Assembly (NCBI RefSeq): GCF_028776105.2
Contig: NZ_CP145606.1
Location: 1,178,001-1,242,000 of the forward strand
Direction of reading: 5' to 3'
Source: Neisseria leonii
GTDB taxonomy: Bacteria > Pseudomonadota > Gammaproteobacteria > Burkholderiales > Neisseriaceae
Length of the DNA stretch: 64,000 nucleotides
A program made the translations under genes and the position numbers. The notes under the pieces are model-generated. The model had not been told where the DNA came from. It saw only the letters and a program-made list of their open reading frames with translations, and ran no database searches. Of the stretch, positions 1 to 10,588 are shown piece after piece; the first letter of the stretch is position 1; every line of letters begins with the position of its first letter.

Positions 1-97
1 ATCGGTATCGCTCCGGCAAGGGCGGATTGCCGACGCGCTTTTGGTGCAGGCAGCCGGTACACAATCCGCCGCTGCCGCATATCGGGTTTCCAAAGAT

Positions 98-655
98 TCA
101 AACACGTGTGCAGGTCTGCATCACTTCCATGCCGTCCTTGGTCAGTTTGCCGACAAAATTCTGCGCATCCAGCCGGACAATTTCGGCAGAAATTTCCCGC
201 TCATCGAATGCACCCAGCTCACGCAAGGCTTCGGCCTTCAAACCGGCCAGCGCGGGATTACTTTTTTCCAACATCCGCAAAAGGATACGCTCGGACTGAC
301 TCTCGGCAGGCAGCATCCACACTTTCGGCTTAGCAACCTGCTGCTCGAAATAATGCCCGCCGTCAATACGCCATCTGCTTTGATTTTCCTGCATAAACCG
401 CCATACCGCACCTTCGCCCAACGCAATAGTAATCAAGGATTGTCCCTCGGCAGTACCGTCGCGGCGGAACAGGGCATCGGTTCGGATCAGCGCATTGGGC
501 AGAGAGGCTTCACACTGCCATTTTCCGGCCAGCAGTTCCGCACGCTGCGGCAGAGAGGCTTGAACAGGCGGACTGTCCGCACGCTGCGGCGGTACGGTTT
601 GGGCACAACCGGCCAAAGCCGTGAAACATACGATAGCGCAAATTTTCTTTTTCAT
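98..655 (-). CDS. Predicted lipoprotein, family not recognised
   Basis: A 185-residue protein with an N-terminal MKKK, a short hydrophobic stretch and a lipobox (L-A-G-C, Cys17), so it is probably exported and lipid-anchored. The mature part opens with a proline/glutamine-rich linker, then LAGKWQCE and alternating hydrophobic segments that could form a small beta-structure; I cannot name a family and do not assign a function. The ATG at 655 is chosen because it puts the lysines directly before the hydrophobic stretch. In-frame ATGs at 664 and 673 are possible, and none has a clear Shine-Dalgarno. It stands alone, downstream of the minor pilin cluster across a 437-nt gap. Confidence 0.6.
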   Translation of the reverse strand: MKKKICAIVCFTALAGCAQTVPPQRADSPPVQASLPQRAELLAGKWQCEASLPNALIRTDALFRRDGTAEGQSLITIALGEGAVWRFMQENQSRWRIDGGHYFEQQVAKPKVWMLPAESQSERILLRMLEKSNPALAGLKAEALRELGAFDEREISAEIVRLDAQNFVGKLTKDGMEVMQTCTRV

Positions 656-1092
656 CGGGATCATTCTCAACATAAAGGCAACCCGCAGGCCGTCTGAAAA
701 CGGTGCGCGGCACTGTTTCTGCGAAGCTAAAACGAACGCAGCGGGTAAAACAAGCACAGCGGGTTTCTGCGGGGCTAAAACGAATGAAACTGTTTTTGTC
801 GGATACAAGTATCCGACCTACATGGGCTAAAACGCATGAGTCGGATACAAGTATCCGACCTACACGGGAGTTTCTGCGAAACCAACAAGTGCAACAAGGT
901 CAGCAAACCAACGCGCCCAACGGTTTTGCAACCACTAAACAGACAAGACGTTTCGCACCGCCCGACCACTGCCGCAACCGTATCAATTGGGGCATACGCG
1001 CCCCTCCTGCCCGAATGCGGACAAACAGAACCTGCCTCAAAGCGGCAGAAAGTAGCGGATTGTACCGTATTTTCAGACGGCCACAAATCAGG
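656..1092. other. Gap with uptake sequence, degenerate repeat and tandem palindromes
   Basis: No convincing gene. It holds one uptake sequence at 687-698, then about 70 nt (720-790) related to the 30-bp array at 4747-4986 (same GCTAAAACGAA and GGTTTCTGCG words, degenerate). Two copies of a 20-nt palindrome, GTCGGATAC-AA-GTATCCGAC, follow at 798-817 and 840-859, each continuing into CTAC. Short open frames here are produced by the repeats. Confidence 0.6.
798..863. repeat. Two tandem copies of a GTCGGATAC palindromic repeat
   Basis: Copies at 798-821 and 840-863 are identical: a perfect 9-bp inverted repeat around AA, followed by CTAC. They are 42 nt apart in the same orientation. Relatives of this element occur at 49155-49403 and 50974-51049. 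Confidence 0.8.
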
Positions 1093-1506
1093 CTAAAACC
1101 GGCTGCACGCCGTTTCGTCATGATTTTGCGCCGCCTGCGCCTGCGTACACCAATACACGCCGCGCGACACTTCCGCCCAAGCCGCGCGCGCTGCCGCACG
1201 GTCGGGCAATGCGGTCAGATAAACCGTCCCGCCCTCCACTTGGAGCGAAAAACGGTAGCCCCCGCCCTGATCGGGATAGGCCGCCAGCAGGGTCTGCAAA
1301 CGGCCGTTGTCCCACGGTTCAGACGGCCTTTTCAGATTTTCCGCCTCGATGTCGCCCAGAAGCTGCCACAACAGTGTCTGCACCGCCGCTTCGGCGGCTT
1401 CGGCACGGCTGTGCTGCCACGAGTGTACGGCCACCCCCGCCAGCAGCGCGGCCAAAACCAGCACCACCGCCATTTCCATCAAACCGAATCCCGACTGCCG
1501 CTTCAT
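1093..1506 (-). CDS. pilX: Type IV minor pilin, PilX/PilL position
   Basis: Last gene of a five-gene minor pilin operon (137 residues). Prepilin leader MKRQSG, cleavage before Phe, glutamate at mature position 5 (F-G-L-M-E), then a hydrophobic helix. Two cysteines near the C-terminus (residues about 119 and 134) could form the D-region disulfide loop typical of pilins. In Neisseria the gene at this place is called pilX (meningococcus) or pilL (gonococcus) and affects pilus aggregation and function. The ATG at 1506 is chosen over 1527 because GGGAG lies 7 nt upstream and it starts 4 nt after the pilK stop. Sequence similarity to named PilX is weak by eye, so the symbol rests mainly on gene order. 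Confidence 0.65.
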   Translation of the reverse strand: MKRQSGFGLMEMAVVLVLAALLAGVAVHSWQHSRAEAAEAAVQTLLWQLLGDIEAENLKRPSEPWDNGRLQTLLAAYPDQGGGYRFSLQVEGGTVYLTALPDRAAARAAWAEVSRGVYWCTQAQAAQNHDETACSRF

Positions 1507-1510
1507 TCCG

Positions 1511-1996
1511 TTACTCCCATGCCGCATGGCTTTGCAGCGTTACCGCCGTATTCGGGTGCGCGCCCCACGCGCGTACGGTGATGCGGAAGATTTCCGCCCC
1601 GTCCTGCGTGCCCAAATACTCAATCAGATAACGCGGCGGTTTGGCCGTTTTGCCGCGTACCGCCACTTTTACCCCCCATGTTTCCAGACAGGGCCGTCTG
1701 CCGCATTCCCTCAGCCAAACCGCCGTCCTGCCGGGCAGGCACAAACCGTTCGGACAGTTTTCGCCGAAGCGTGCCAATGCGGCTTCATCGGCCAGTTTTT
1801 CCCGGACAATGCGCGTCTCGGCGGCGGCCAAAGCCGTTTCAGCCGCCTGCAATGCCCATTGGCGGTCGGCATCGAGACGGTAACGCTGCTGCGCGCCGAA
1901 GTAAAACTGTACCGCCGCCCACACCAGCAGGCTCACGCCGAGCAATACCACCAGCGTAAACAGCAGCACCCAGCCTTTTTCGTTCACGCCGCGCAT
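1511..1996 (-). CDS. pilK: Minor pilin assembly protein PilK-like
   Basis: A 161-residue prepilin-like protein. The leader MRGVNEKG is followed by W-V-L-L-F and a long hydrophobic helix; mature position 5 is Phe, not Glu, as in GspK-type tip pseudopilins and the PilX/PilK family. A Gln/Arg-rich helical stretch (R-Y-R-L-D-A-D-R-Q-W-A-L-Q-A-A-E-T-A-L) follows the membrane helix, typical of this family. Two cysteine pairs lie in the middle. The start overlaps the end of pilJ by 13 nt, indicating translational coupling. The likely role is initiation of type IV pilus assembly at the inner membrane with PilH, PilI and PilJ. Confidence 0.75.
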   Translation of the reverse strand: MRGVNEKGWVLLFTLVVLLGVSLLVWAAVQFYFGAQQRYRLDADRQWALQAAETALAAAETRIVREKLADEAALARFGENCPNGLCLPGRTAVWLRECGRRPCLETWGVKVAVRGKTAKPPRYLIEYLGTQDGAEIFRITVRAWGAHPNTAVTLQSHAAWE

Positions 1997-2769
1997 CGTC
2001 CGCCCCCGCGCACCGCTACCGTGCCGCCGTGCGTCTGCATTTCGCCGTCTCCCTTATCCAGACGGACTTCAAACAGCAGCCATGCCGCCGCTCCCGCCTG
2101 TTCCGCCGTCTGCCGCCAGCCGGTTACGCGGCCGTTTTCGCACAGCGGATAGCCCGCCTGCCACCGCCAGCTTTTCACGCCGGGCAGAATCAGCCGCGCG
2201 CCGCCCTCGTTCTGCCAACGGTACAGACCGTCCGAACCGAGGCCGTAAACAATGCGGTTGCGGCGCAGCAGCAGCGTTTTGCCGTCTGCCTGTGTGCCGG
2301 GCGGTGCGGCGGCAGTGCGCTCCAAGCCGCCCGTCCGGTTTTGCCACTGCGGCGCAGGCTCCGACCGCAAACCGGCGCAATCTGCCGCCAGCCACTCGCC
2401 GCCCTCGGCCAATGCACTGCCGTCGGCGGCCGAAGTCTGCCAATTCTGTCCGTCAAAGCGCGCACTGCCGCTGCCGTAAGCCAGTTGCAGCACATTGCCC
2501 GACAAATCCGTTATGCCGTCTGAAAACCCGTTTTCGGCCGCCCATTGCGGTTCGGCATAAAAGCAGCCGAAACTGCCCGCCTGCCGCACATCGTCGGCCA
2601 GCTGCCGCCACAAATCATGCAGCGGCTGCCGGTACTGCAACACGGCGGCGGCGGCCCGGTTCAGGCGTGCTGCCGTTGTATATGTGGAAGCGGCAGCCGC
2701 CACCAAAAGCGCGCCCAAGGCTGCCGCCAGCAGCACGTCAATCAAACCGAACCCCGCCTGATCCCGCAT
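1984..2769 (-). CDS. pilJ: Minor pilin PilJ (PilW-like)
   Basis: A 261-residue prepilin-like protein with leader MRDQAG, then F-G-L-I-D and a hydrophobic, alanine-rich helix to about residue 30. Mature position 5 is Asp in place of the near-universal Glu, a conservative but unusual change. The long C-terminal globular part agrees with PilJ/PilW-type minor pilins, the largest of the set. The ATG at 2769 is fixed by the prepilin motif and a G-rich ribosome site (AGTAGGGGGCGT) just upstream; it begins 8 nt after the pilI stop. The expected role is in the tip/initiation complex of the type IV pilus. An uptake sequence lies inside the gene near 2519. Confidence 0.75.
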   Translation of the reverse strand: MRDQAGFGLIDVLLAAALGALLVAAAASTYTTAARLNRAAAAVLQYRQPLHDLWRQLADDVRQAGSFGCFYAEPQWAAENGFSDGITDLSGNVLQLAYGSGSARFDGQNWQTSAADGSALAEGGEWLAADCAGLRSEPAPQWQNRTGGLERTAAAPPGTQADGKTLLLRRNRIVYGLGSDGLYRWQNEGGARLILPGVKSWRWQAGYPLCENGRVTGWRQTAEQAGAAAWLLFEVRLDKGDGEMQTHGGTVAVRGGGRCAA

Positions 2770-2777
2770 ACGCCCCC

Positions 2778-3356
2778 CTACTGCGCCACACCCGCCTGAT
2801 GGCTGTACCACGGCCGCTGTGCCGACCATACCCCGCCCGCCTGCCACACCACTTTGACCGTCCAGGCACCGCGCCCGTTGCAGACGAAATCCACCCTGCC
2901 GCCCGTGATCTGCACCGGTGCGGCGCGGTCGTCGCGGCAGACTGTCCACGCCGTCTGTACCGGCAACGCTGCCAAGGCCGTCTGAAAACGGCATAAATGG
3001 AACGCCGCCCAATCCTGCGCCTGCCACGATTGCGGCCAGCTGTCGCAAGCGGCGGCGGGCAGCGTTGCGCCAAATACCGCCGCGCCTTCGGGCAGGTCGG
3101 CCGCCGCCGTCATCGCTTCATACAGATGCTGCACTTCACTCACCACCGCAGCCTGGACGGCTGCCGTCCGCGCCGCGCCCGCAGCCCGTGCCTGAACCGC
3201 CAGCCAGGCCGCCACACCCAATGCCAACAGCAGGGCAGCCACCATCACTTCCACCAAGCCCGAACCGCACTGTCCCCTGCCGCCCCATTCTGTCTGCCGC
3301 ACCGGTGCTGCCCCATAGGCCGAAACCGTTTGATGCCCCTCCGCCGTCCGTTTCAC
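2778..3356 (-). CDS. pilI: Minor pilin PilI (PilV-like), GTG start
   Basis: A 192-residue prepilin-like protein. The start is a GTG (3356-3354) overlapping the pilH stop as GTGA, with a perfect AGGAGG (3361-3366) 4 nt upstream. The leader is unusually long, 31 residues, ending Q-C-G; the mature chain begins S-G-L-V-E, so Glu5 is present but residue 1 is Ser rather than Phe or Met. A strong hydrophobic helix follows (V-M-V-A-A-L-L-L-A-L-G). Length and position match PilI/PilV, one of the core minor pilins needed for pilus assembly. An uptake sequence is embedded near 2981, encoding F-Q-T-A. Confidence 0.75.
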   Translation of the reverse strand: MKRTAEGHQTVSAYGAAPVRQTEWGGRGQCGSGLVEVMVAALLLALGVAAWLAVQARAAGAARTAAVQAAVVSEVQHLYEAMTAAADLPEGAAVFGATLPAAACDSWPQSWQAQDWAAFHLCRFQTALAALPVQTAWTVCRDDRAAPVQITGGRVDFVCNGRGAWTVKVVWQAGGVWSAQRPWYSHQAGVAQ

Positions 3357-3955
3357 AATTCCTCCTGTGCACACGCCGCCGAAACCGAACCGCCCGCATC
3401 CAACCAAACCACCGTACTGCGCGTCCCGGCGGCCAAATGCAGCCGTATCAGGCCGTCTGAAAACCGCGCGCCATTGGTTTTCCCCGCCGCCCATGCCGCC
3501 CACACCAAACGCCCGTCGGGCAAAAAAGCCGGCATCCGCGCGCCGTCGTCCAAAGGGCGGCAGGAGCTTGAAAACGGCCGCAGCGAAAACTCTTCTACAC
3601 CCTGCAGGAAAGCCACACTGCGCAGGGCAATATCGGTACCCCGGCGGTAGAAACCGTCGGCATCGCTGTCCGCCCACGACGCCAAGCCCTGCAAACGGTA
3701 TGCCGGACGACAATACGCATTCGGATTACCGTCGCTGCGGATCTGTACGGGACAGACATACACCGGCAGATTCAGCCGCACCGCTTCGCTGCGCGCCGAC
3801 GAGAGCAGCAACACCGTCTGCTGCGCCGCCGTTTCCAAACGCCGCTGTACCGCCCAGCCCGATAAGCCCGGCCATGCCGCCGCCAGCAAAACCGCCGCAA
3901 CCGCCCACGCCGCCAGCCATTGCGGCAACATAAAACCCGCCTGCCTGCCGTTCAT
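3353..3955 (-). CDS. pilH: Minor pilin PilH (GspH/FimT-like)
   Basis: First gene of the minor pilin operon, 200 residues. The leader MNGRQAG precedes F-M-L-P-Q, so mature position 5 is Gln instead of Glu, and the hydrophobic helix holds a proline and several tryptophans. The motif after the helix (L-L-L-S-S-A-R-S-E-A-V-R) is the GspH/FimT signature region. The ATG at 3955 is preferred to the adjacent GTG at 3958; AAGGG lies about 8 nt upstream. A promoter with TATAAT 33 nt before the start drives the operon. An uptake sequence near 3451 lies within the coding region (F-S-D-G-L). Confidence 0.75.
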   Translation of the reverse strand: MNGRQAGFMLPQWLAAWAVAAVLLAAAWPGLSGWAVQRRLETAAQQTVLLLSSARSEAVRLNLPVYVCPVQIRSDGNPNAYCRPAYRLQGLASWADSDADGFYRRGTDIALRSVAFLQGVEEFSLRPFSSSCRPLDDGARMPAFLPDGRLVWAAWAAGKTNGARFSDGLIRLHLAAGTRSTVVWLDAGGSVSAACAQEEL

Positions 3956-3987
3956 CACACCGCCCTTATGCCGACATCATTTTATGC

Positions 3988-4016
3988 ATTATAAATATTT
4001 TTAACCCTTCTGCCAC
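3988..4016 (-). promoter_or_regulatory. Sigma70-type promoter of pilHIJKX
   Basis: On the minus strand GTGGCA (4016-4011), a 17-nt spacer and TATAAT (3993-3988) lie 33 nt ahead of the pilH ATG. The -10 is perfect; the -35 matches 4 of 6. Confidence 0.5.
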
Positions 4017-4143
4017 ACGCTTTCACTATCGCCGCCATAAAATAGCCAAATCCGGTTTTCAGACGGCCTTTTTACAGGCTACAATGCTTGAAAATCCGCA
4101 AACCGCCGCTATCTGCGGCGCATCTTTCGCATAAGGAAACCCG

Positions 4144-4725
4144 ATGAAATACACGCCCGCCATACTCGCCGCCGCCCTGCTGCTGGCCGCCTGCGGCGAC
4201 AACCGACAGGCGCAGCTCGAAGCGCAGCTGAAAGCCCAGCAGGAACAGATCGCCCAACAGCAGGCACAACTTCAAGCCCTGCAAAACGGTGCCGCCCAAG
4301 ATCAAACCGTTTACCAGCTGCAACCTGAAGCGGTCAACGAAACCCTGTCCGCCCAAGCGCAGGAACAGGGTAAAAACGGCGCAGTCGTTACCGGCAACGA
4401 CGGCCAGCAGTATATGTACGACCCCTCGACCGGCTCTTGGCTGCTGCAAAGCCTGATCGGCGCGGCGGCCGGTGCCTTTATCGGCAATGCGCTGGCCAAC
4501 AAATTCGCCAAAGCCCCGGCCGGCAGCCCCGCCGCCCAACAGGTGCGCACCCAATACGCGCAGCAGTACCGGGGCCGCACCGCGCAAGCCCCCGCTACCC
4601 TCTCCCCGCGCCAGCAGGCCGCACAAAATGCCCGCCAGCCGCAGTACCGCCCAACCCAACAGGCGCAGCCCAACTACAAACAGCCGCGCCGCAGCGGCTT
4701 CGGTTTCGGCAAACGCCGCCGCTGA
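4144..4725 (+). CDS. Lipoprotein with coiled coil and glycine-zipper segment
   Basis: A 193-residue predicted lipoprotein. Signal peptide with lipobox L-L-A-A-C (Cys17); then a Gln/Ala-rich coiled coil (about residues 21-53); a small folded part with D-G-Q-Q-Y-M-Y-D; a glycine-zipper-like hydrophobic segment, L-I-G-A-A-A-G-A-F-I-G-N-A-L-A-N-K-F (about 105-122); and a long Gln/Pro/Arg-rich basic tail. It resembles glycine-zipper envelope lipoproteins, but no function can be assigned. AAGGAA lies 6 nt before the ATG. It is divergent from pilH with a 188-nt shared upstream region and is followed by the repeat array. Confidence 0.7.
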   Translation: MKYTPAILAAALLLAACGDNRQAQLEAQLKAQQEQIAQQQAQLQALQNGAAQDQTVYQLQPEAVNETLSAQAQEQGKNGAVVTGNDGQQYMYDPSTGSWLLQSLIGAAAGAFIGNALANKFAKAPAGSPAAQQVRTQYAQQYRGRTAQAPATLSPRQQAAQNARQPQYRPTQQAQPNYKQPRRSGFGFGKRRR

Positions 4726-6131
<1,406 letters not shown>

Positions 6132-6149
6132 ACCGCCTTCTCAGACAGC

Positions 6150-6183
6150 AAAAAGGACAAACGCCGCACCGTTTGTCCTTTTT
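6150..6183. terminator. Bidirectional intrinsic terminator after trxB
   Basis: AAAAAGGACAAACG and CGTTTGTCCTTTTT pair around a 6-nt loop; the A/T ends give a U-tract on either strand. It serves trxB and possibly the COG0523 gene converging from the right. Confidence 0.85.
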
Positions 6184-6245
6184 GCTGATTTTAACTTCCC
6201 GCCATGCCGTTTTCAGACGGCCTCGCGGTTGGGCAAACCTATGGC

Positions 6246-7166
6246 TCACTCCAACGCCGCATAAAGCCGTTTTTCAATTTCATCGGCATCAAATGCTTTC
6301 GCAATCAGCTCGAAGCGGCTGTCCCGCCGCCACGCCACCTGATTCGCCCCCCATTGTCCGTCCACCCAGTTGAGCCAGACCCAAGTACCCAAAATCTGAA
6401 ACACACCCTTGGCGCGTACCAATCCTTCGGCCATCTGCGGCAAATCGTCGAAAAAACGTGTCAGCTTTTCGCCGTCGAAATCGCGTCCCGCAGGAAAGGT
6501 AAACCCCTGCGACTGATAACCCATGCTGCTGTCGGGCAGGGTTTTGAGGCGGTAACGCGGTTTTTCCGCGACGGCAATATCCAGCCATTCGGGCGATAAA
6601 CGCGCATTCTGCACTTCGACAATTTTAGCTTTCGGCGGAAACAGCGCGGCGGCTTTTTCGCGGAACTCAGCCAACTGTTCCGCCGTACACAAATCGGTTT
6701 TACTCGCCACCAGCACATCGCACACCCCGACTTGATCTTGATACAGCGGCTGGCGCGCATAGTCGGGATTGATGAACTGGCGCGGATCCACCACCGTAAA
6801 CACGGCAGCCACTTCCAAATCCTTCTCGAACCGTTTGGTGCGCAGCTCGTCAATCACACCGGCCGCATGCGCCAGCCCGCTGGCCTCAATCATCATACGG
6901 TCGGGCCGCTGCGCTTTCAGCAGTGCGGCAACGGTATCGCCCATATCCGCCCCTGCCGCACAGCACAGGCAGCCGCCGGCAATTTCCGCAACGGGAATGC
7001 CGTCTTGCGTCAAAACCGCGCCGTCGATGCCGACCTCGCCAAATTCATTTACCACCACCACCCATTTTTCAGACGGCCTTTTTTGCGCAATCAGGCTTTT
7101 CAGTGCCGTGGTTTTGCCCACACCCAAAAAACCGGAAATCAGATGGACTTTTGTTTTTGCCGGCAT
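6246..7166 (-). CDS. COG0523 (CobW/ZigA-type) metallochaperone GTPase
   Basis: A 306-residue G3E-family GTPase. P-loop G-F-L-G-V-G-K-T-T at residues 12-20, E-F-G-E-V-G-I-D-G switch region, the metal-binding G-G-C-L-C-C motif, A-S-G-L and S-K-T-D in the G4 position (the N of NKxD replaced by S, as in many members). Family members move zinc or another metal to client enzymes, often under Zur control. The ATG at 7166 lies inside the end of the Zur gene (28-nt overlap), so the two are coupled. This pairing supports a zinc-allocation role rather than cobalamin synthesis. An uptake sequence is embedded near 7069-7080. Confidence 0.85.
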   Translation of the reverse strand: MPAKTKVHLISGFLGVGKTTALKSLIAQKRPSEKWVVVVNEFGEVGIDGAVLTQDGIPVAEIAGGCLCCAAGADMGDTVAALLKAQRPDRMMIEASGLAHAAGVIDELRTKRFEKDLEVAAVFTVVDPRQFINPDYARQPLYQDQVGVCDVLVASKTDLCTAEQLAEFREKAAALFPPKAKIVEVQNARLSPEWLDIAVAEKPRYRLKTLPDSSMGYQSQGFTFPAGRDFDGEKLTRFFDDLPQMAEGLVRAKGVFQILGTWVWLNWVDGQWGANQVAWRRDSRFELIAKAFDADEIEKRLYAALE

Positions 7167-7624
7167 TCTGCACACACCCCTGTTAATACAACATGTTCTT
7201 CCGTCAGCATAAAACCGCTGTCGGCCACCGCATGGCGCAACGCACCCCACTCCTGACGCAGTGACTGCTCGTCCACCACGCCGCATTCGGTGCACACCAA
7301 AATAAACGCACTGTGGCCGTCTGCCTGCGCCGGTGCCGCACAATGCTGCCCGCACTCATGCCGTGCATGGGCACACACCACATAGCCGTTCACCGCCGCC
7401 ACTTTGTGCAGCACGCCCTGCTCTACCCAGAAATCCAAGGCACGGTAGGCCGTAGGCGGAGCCAGCGGCGTTTCACTGTCTGCCTGAAGACGTGCCAGCA
7501 CCTGATAAGCCTTAATCACCTGCTGCTCACCCAGCACAATATCCAGCGCCTTCTCGCGCAATGCCGTGACCAGCCCGCCCCGTTCGCGGGTTTGACGGAT
7601 AATCTTTTGCTTGATTTCACTCAT
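7139..7624 (-). CDS. zur: Fur-family zinc uptake regulator
   Basis: A 161-residue Fur-family repressor. The N-terminal winged helix holds the family signature P-P-T-A-Y-R-A-L (residues about 56-63); the C-terminal half has a histidine/cysteine-rich stretch (C-A-H-A-R-H-E-C-G-Q-H-C) and two structural-zinc CxxC pairs (C-T-E-C and C-A-E-C), as in Zur. The arrangement with an overlapping COG0523 gene favours Zur over Fur. It would repress zinc uptake and zinc-sparing genes when zinc is ample. A possible own operator lies just upstream. Confidence 0.8.
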   Translation of the reverse strand: MSEIKQKIIRQTRERGGLVTALREKALDIVLGEQQVIKAYQVLARLQADSETPLAPPTAYRALDFWVEQGVLHKVAAVNGYVVCAHARHECGQHCAAPAQADGHSAFILVCTECGVVDEQSLRQEWGALRHAVADSGFMLTEEHVVLTGVCAECRQKQKSI

Positions 7625-7654
7625 TTTCAGACGGCCTGATGTCTAAACTTTTAT

Positions 7655-7670
7655 GGTTGATTATAACACC
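7655..7670. promoter_or_regulatory. Possible Zur operator
   Basis: On the minus strand GGTGTTATAATCAACC contains one good Zur half site (TGTTATA) and a weak second half, 30 nt before the zur ATG. It rests on similarity to the general TGTTATA-N-TATAACA pattern only. Confidence 0.3.
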
Positions 7671-7692
7671 GCAGACGGTACACCTCCCGCCC

Positions 7693-7722
7693 AATAAAAA
7701 ACCGGACGCATACAGCGTCCGG
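7693..7722 (-). terminator. Intrinsic terminator of the GlsB-family gene
   Basis: CCGGACGC and GCGTCCGG form an 8-bp stem around ATACA (7702-7722), followed on the minus strand by TTTTTTATT. Confidence 0.85.
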
Positions 7723-7738
7723 CACTTACCGTTCAGGC

Positions 7739-7978
7739 TTATTTTTTAACCACGCGGGTGTAAACAAACAGAATCACCACCGCAGCCAAAGTCGAAGCAA
7801 TCCAGCCTGCGGGCTGTTCCGGCGCATACCAGCCGGCAGACTGGCCGACAAAACCGGCCAGTACCGAACCGGCAATACCCAACAGCGTCGTCATGATAAA
7901 GCCCAGATTGTCTTTGCCCGGATGCAGGAATTTCGCCAGTACGCCGACGATGAAACCGATAATAATCGTTGCAATCAT
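7739..7978 (-). CDS. GlsB/YeaQ/YmgE-family small membrane protein
   Basis: A 79-residue inner-membrane protein of the transglycosylase-associated family, often stress-induced but of unclear molecular function. It begins M-I-A-T-I-I-I-G-F-I-V-G, has glycine-rich helices with the family segment G-F-I-M-T-T-L-L-G-I-A-G-S, and a final helix ending R-V-V-K-K; about three membrane segments. The ATG at 7978 has AAGGAA upstream (10 nt); upstream in-frame starts would add an unrelated leader. Monocistronic, with its own terminator. Confidence 0.85.
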   Translation of the reverse strand: MIATIIIGFIVGVLAKFLHPGKDNLGFIMTTLLGIAGSVLAGFVGQSAGWYAPEQPAGWIASTLAAVVILFVYTRVVKK

Positions 7979-8160
7979 TTTTTCAGATTCCTTATTTAAG
8001 CATGGAAGCACAGGGAACCCGGCTGCCGTCTGTACCATATGGCGGCCGGAAAACCCTGTAAGCATAACACGCATGATTTGACAGAAACTTTAATCTTTCT
8101 CCGTTTTCTCAAAAAGCGTGTAAAGATCAATCGCTCATCCGCTTCCCATTATCTTTAACA

Positions 8161-8190
8161 CAAATTAAAACACCCCGCCGAAGCGGGGTG
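8161..8190 (-). terminator. Intrinsic terminator of groES-groEL
   Basis: CACCCCGC and GCGGGGTG pair around CGAA (8171-8190), followed on the minus strand by TTTTAATTT. It lies 20 nt after the groEL stop. Confidence 0.9.
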
Positions 8191-8209
8191 CGATTCGGTA
8201 CAGCACGGT

Positions 8210-9937
<1,728 letters not shown>

Positions 9938-9955
9938 TCAGGTAACCGTGCCGGA

Positions 9956-10243
9956 TTAAGCCAGAACGCCGAAAATGTCTTCTTCGCGCATCACCAGCAG
10001 CTCTTCGCCGTCCACTTTGACGGACTGGCCGCTGTATTTGCCGAAAATGACTTTATCGCCGACTTTCACATCCAAAGCCACGCGCTCGCCCGCTTCGTTG
10101 CGGCGGCCTTCGCCTACGGCCAGTACTTCGCCGATGTCGGGTTTCTCGGCAGCCGCACCCGGCAGCACAATACCGGAAGCGGTTTTCTCTTCAGCTTCAA
10201 CACGTTTCACGACCACGCGGTCATGCAGGGGACGAATGCTCAT
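9956..10243 (-). CDS. groS: Co-chaperonin GroES
   Basis: The 95-residue lid of the GroEL chaperonin. Starts [14 protein letters not shown], with the mobile-loop segment [11 protein letters not shown] and the roof/base strands ([11 protein letters not shown]) at expected places. TGGAG precedes the ATG by 8 nt. First gene of groES-groEL; a heat-shock-type promoter and a leader hairpin lie upstream. Confidence 0.98.
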   Translation of the reverse strand: MSIRPLHDRVVVKRVEAEEKTASGIVLPGAAAEKPDIGEVLAVGEGRRNEAGERVALDVKVGDKVIFGKYSGQSVKVDGEELLVMREEDIFGVLA

Positions 10244-10324
10244 GTGTATTCTCCATAAGATTGAAAGTCAAACCCGCACGGGGCAGATACAAACCCGGTA
10301 TCGGGTTTCTTTTGAACAGCGCGC

Positions 10325-10352
10325 AAATAAAGCCTTCTCAGTAAACTTCAAG
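10325..10352 (-). promoter_or_regulatory. Possible sigma32 (RpoH) promoter of groES
   Basis: On the minus strand CTTGAA (from 10352) is followed by a GCTTTATTT element (10333-10325) at a spacing of 13 nt. The -35 is the sigma32 consensus; the -10 is only a partial match to CCCATNT. Confidence 0.4.
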
Positions 10353-10478
10353 ATAGGGATTACATTTTTTTACAATTATCCGCAGTCGGGCAGACCGGCA
10401 CCCCCTGCCGCATCACGGCGGCAGCGCGGCCGAATAGCCGGTACCGCCCGCTTGGCAGGCAGAGCTTCCGGTGCTAAA

Positions 10479-10497
10479 ATAACAGAGAATTATTATC
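10479..10497. promoter_or_regulatory. Probable Fur box upstream of fetB
   Basis: The 19 bases ending GAGAATTATTATC match the Fur consensus GATAATGATAATCATTATC at 12 positions, with the right half nearly perfect. It lies 92 nt before the fetB start, fitting iron-repressed siderophore uptake. Confidence 0.55.
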
Positions 10498-10588
10498 AAA
10501 TTTAAACTTTAAAACCAGCAGCTCCGTCCGAAAACCGCAGCCTGCGCTTTTTCAGACGGCCTTTGTTCTTTCCGTGGAGTTCGATAAC

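Larger units (their letters stand above)
10244..10588. other. Divergent regulatory region groES / fetB
   Basis: No gene. Contains the groES leader with a 7-bp hairpin (10291-10308), a heat-shock-like promoter (10325-10352), a GC-rich stretch of unknown use (10380-10470), a probable Fur box (10479-10497), an uptake sequence near 10550 and the fetB ribosome site TGGAG. Confidence 0.6.

Noticed and set aside
1..97. Open frame running in from the left edge on the plus strand
   Set aside because: It continues antisense into the lipoprotein gene, and no domain or start can be judged at the window edge.
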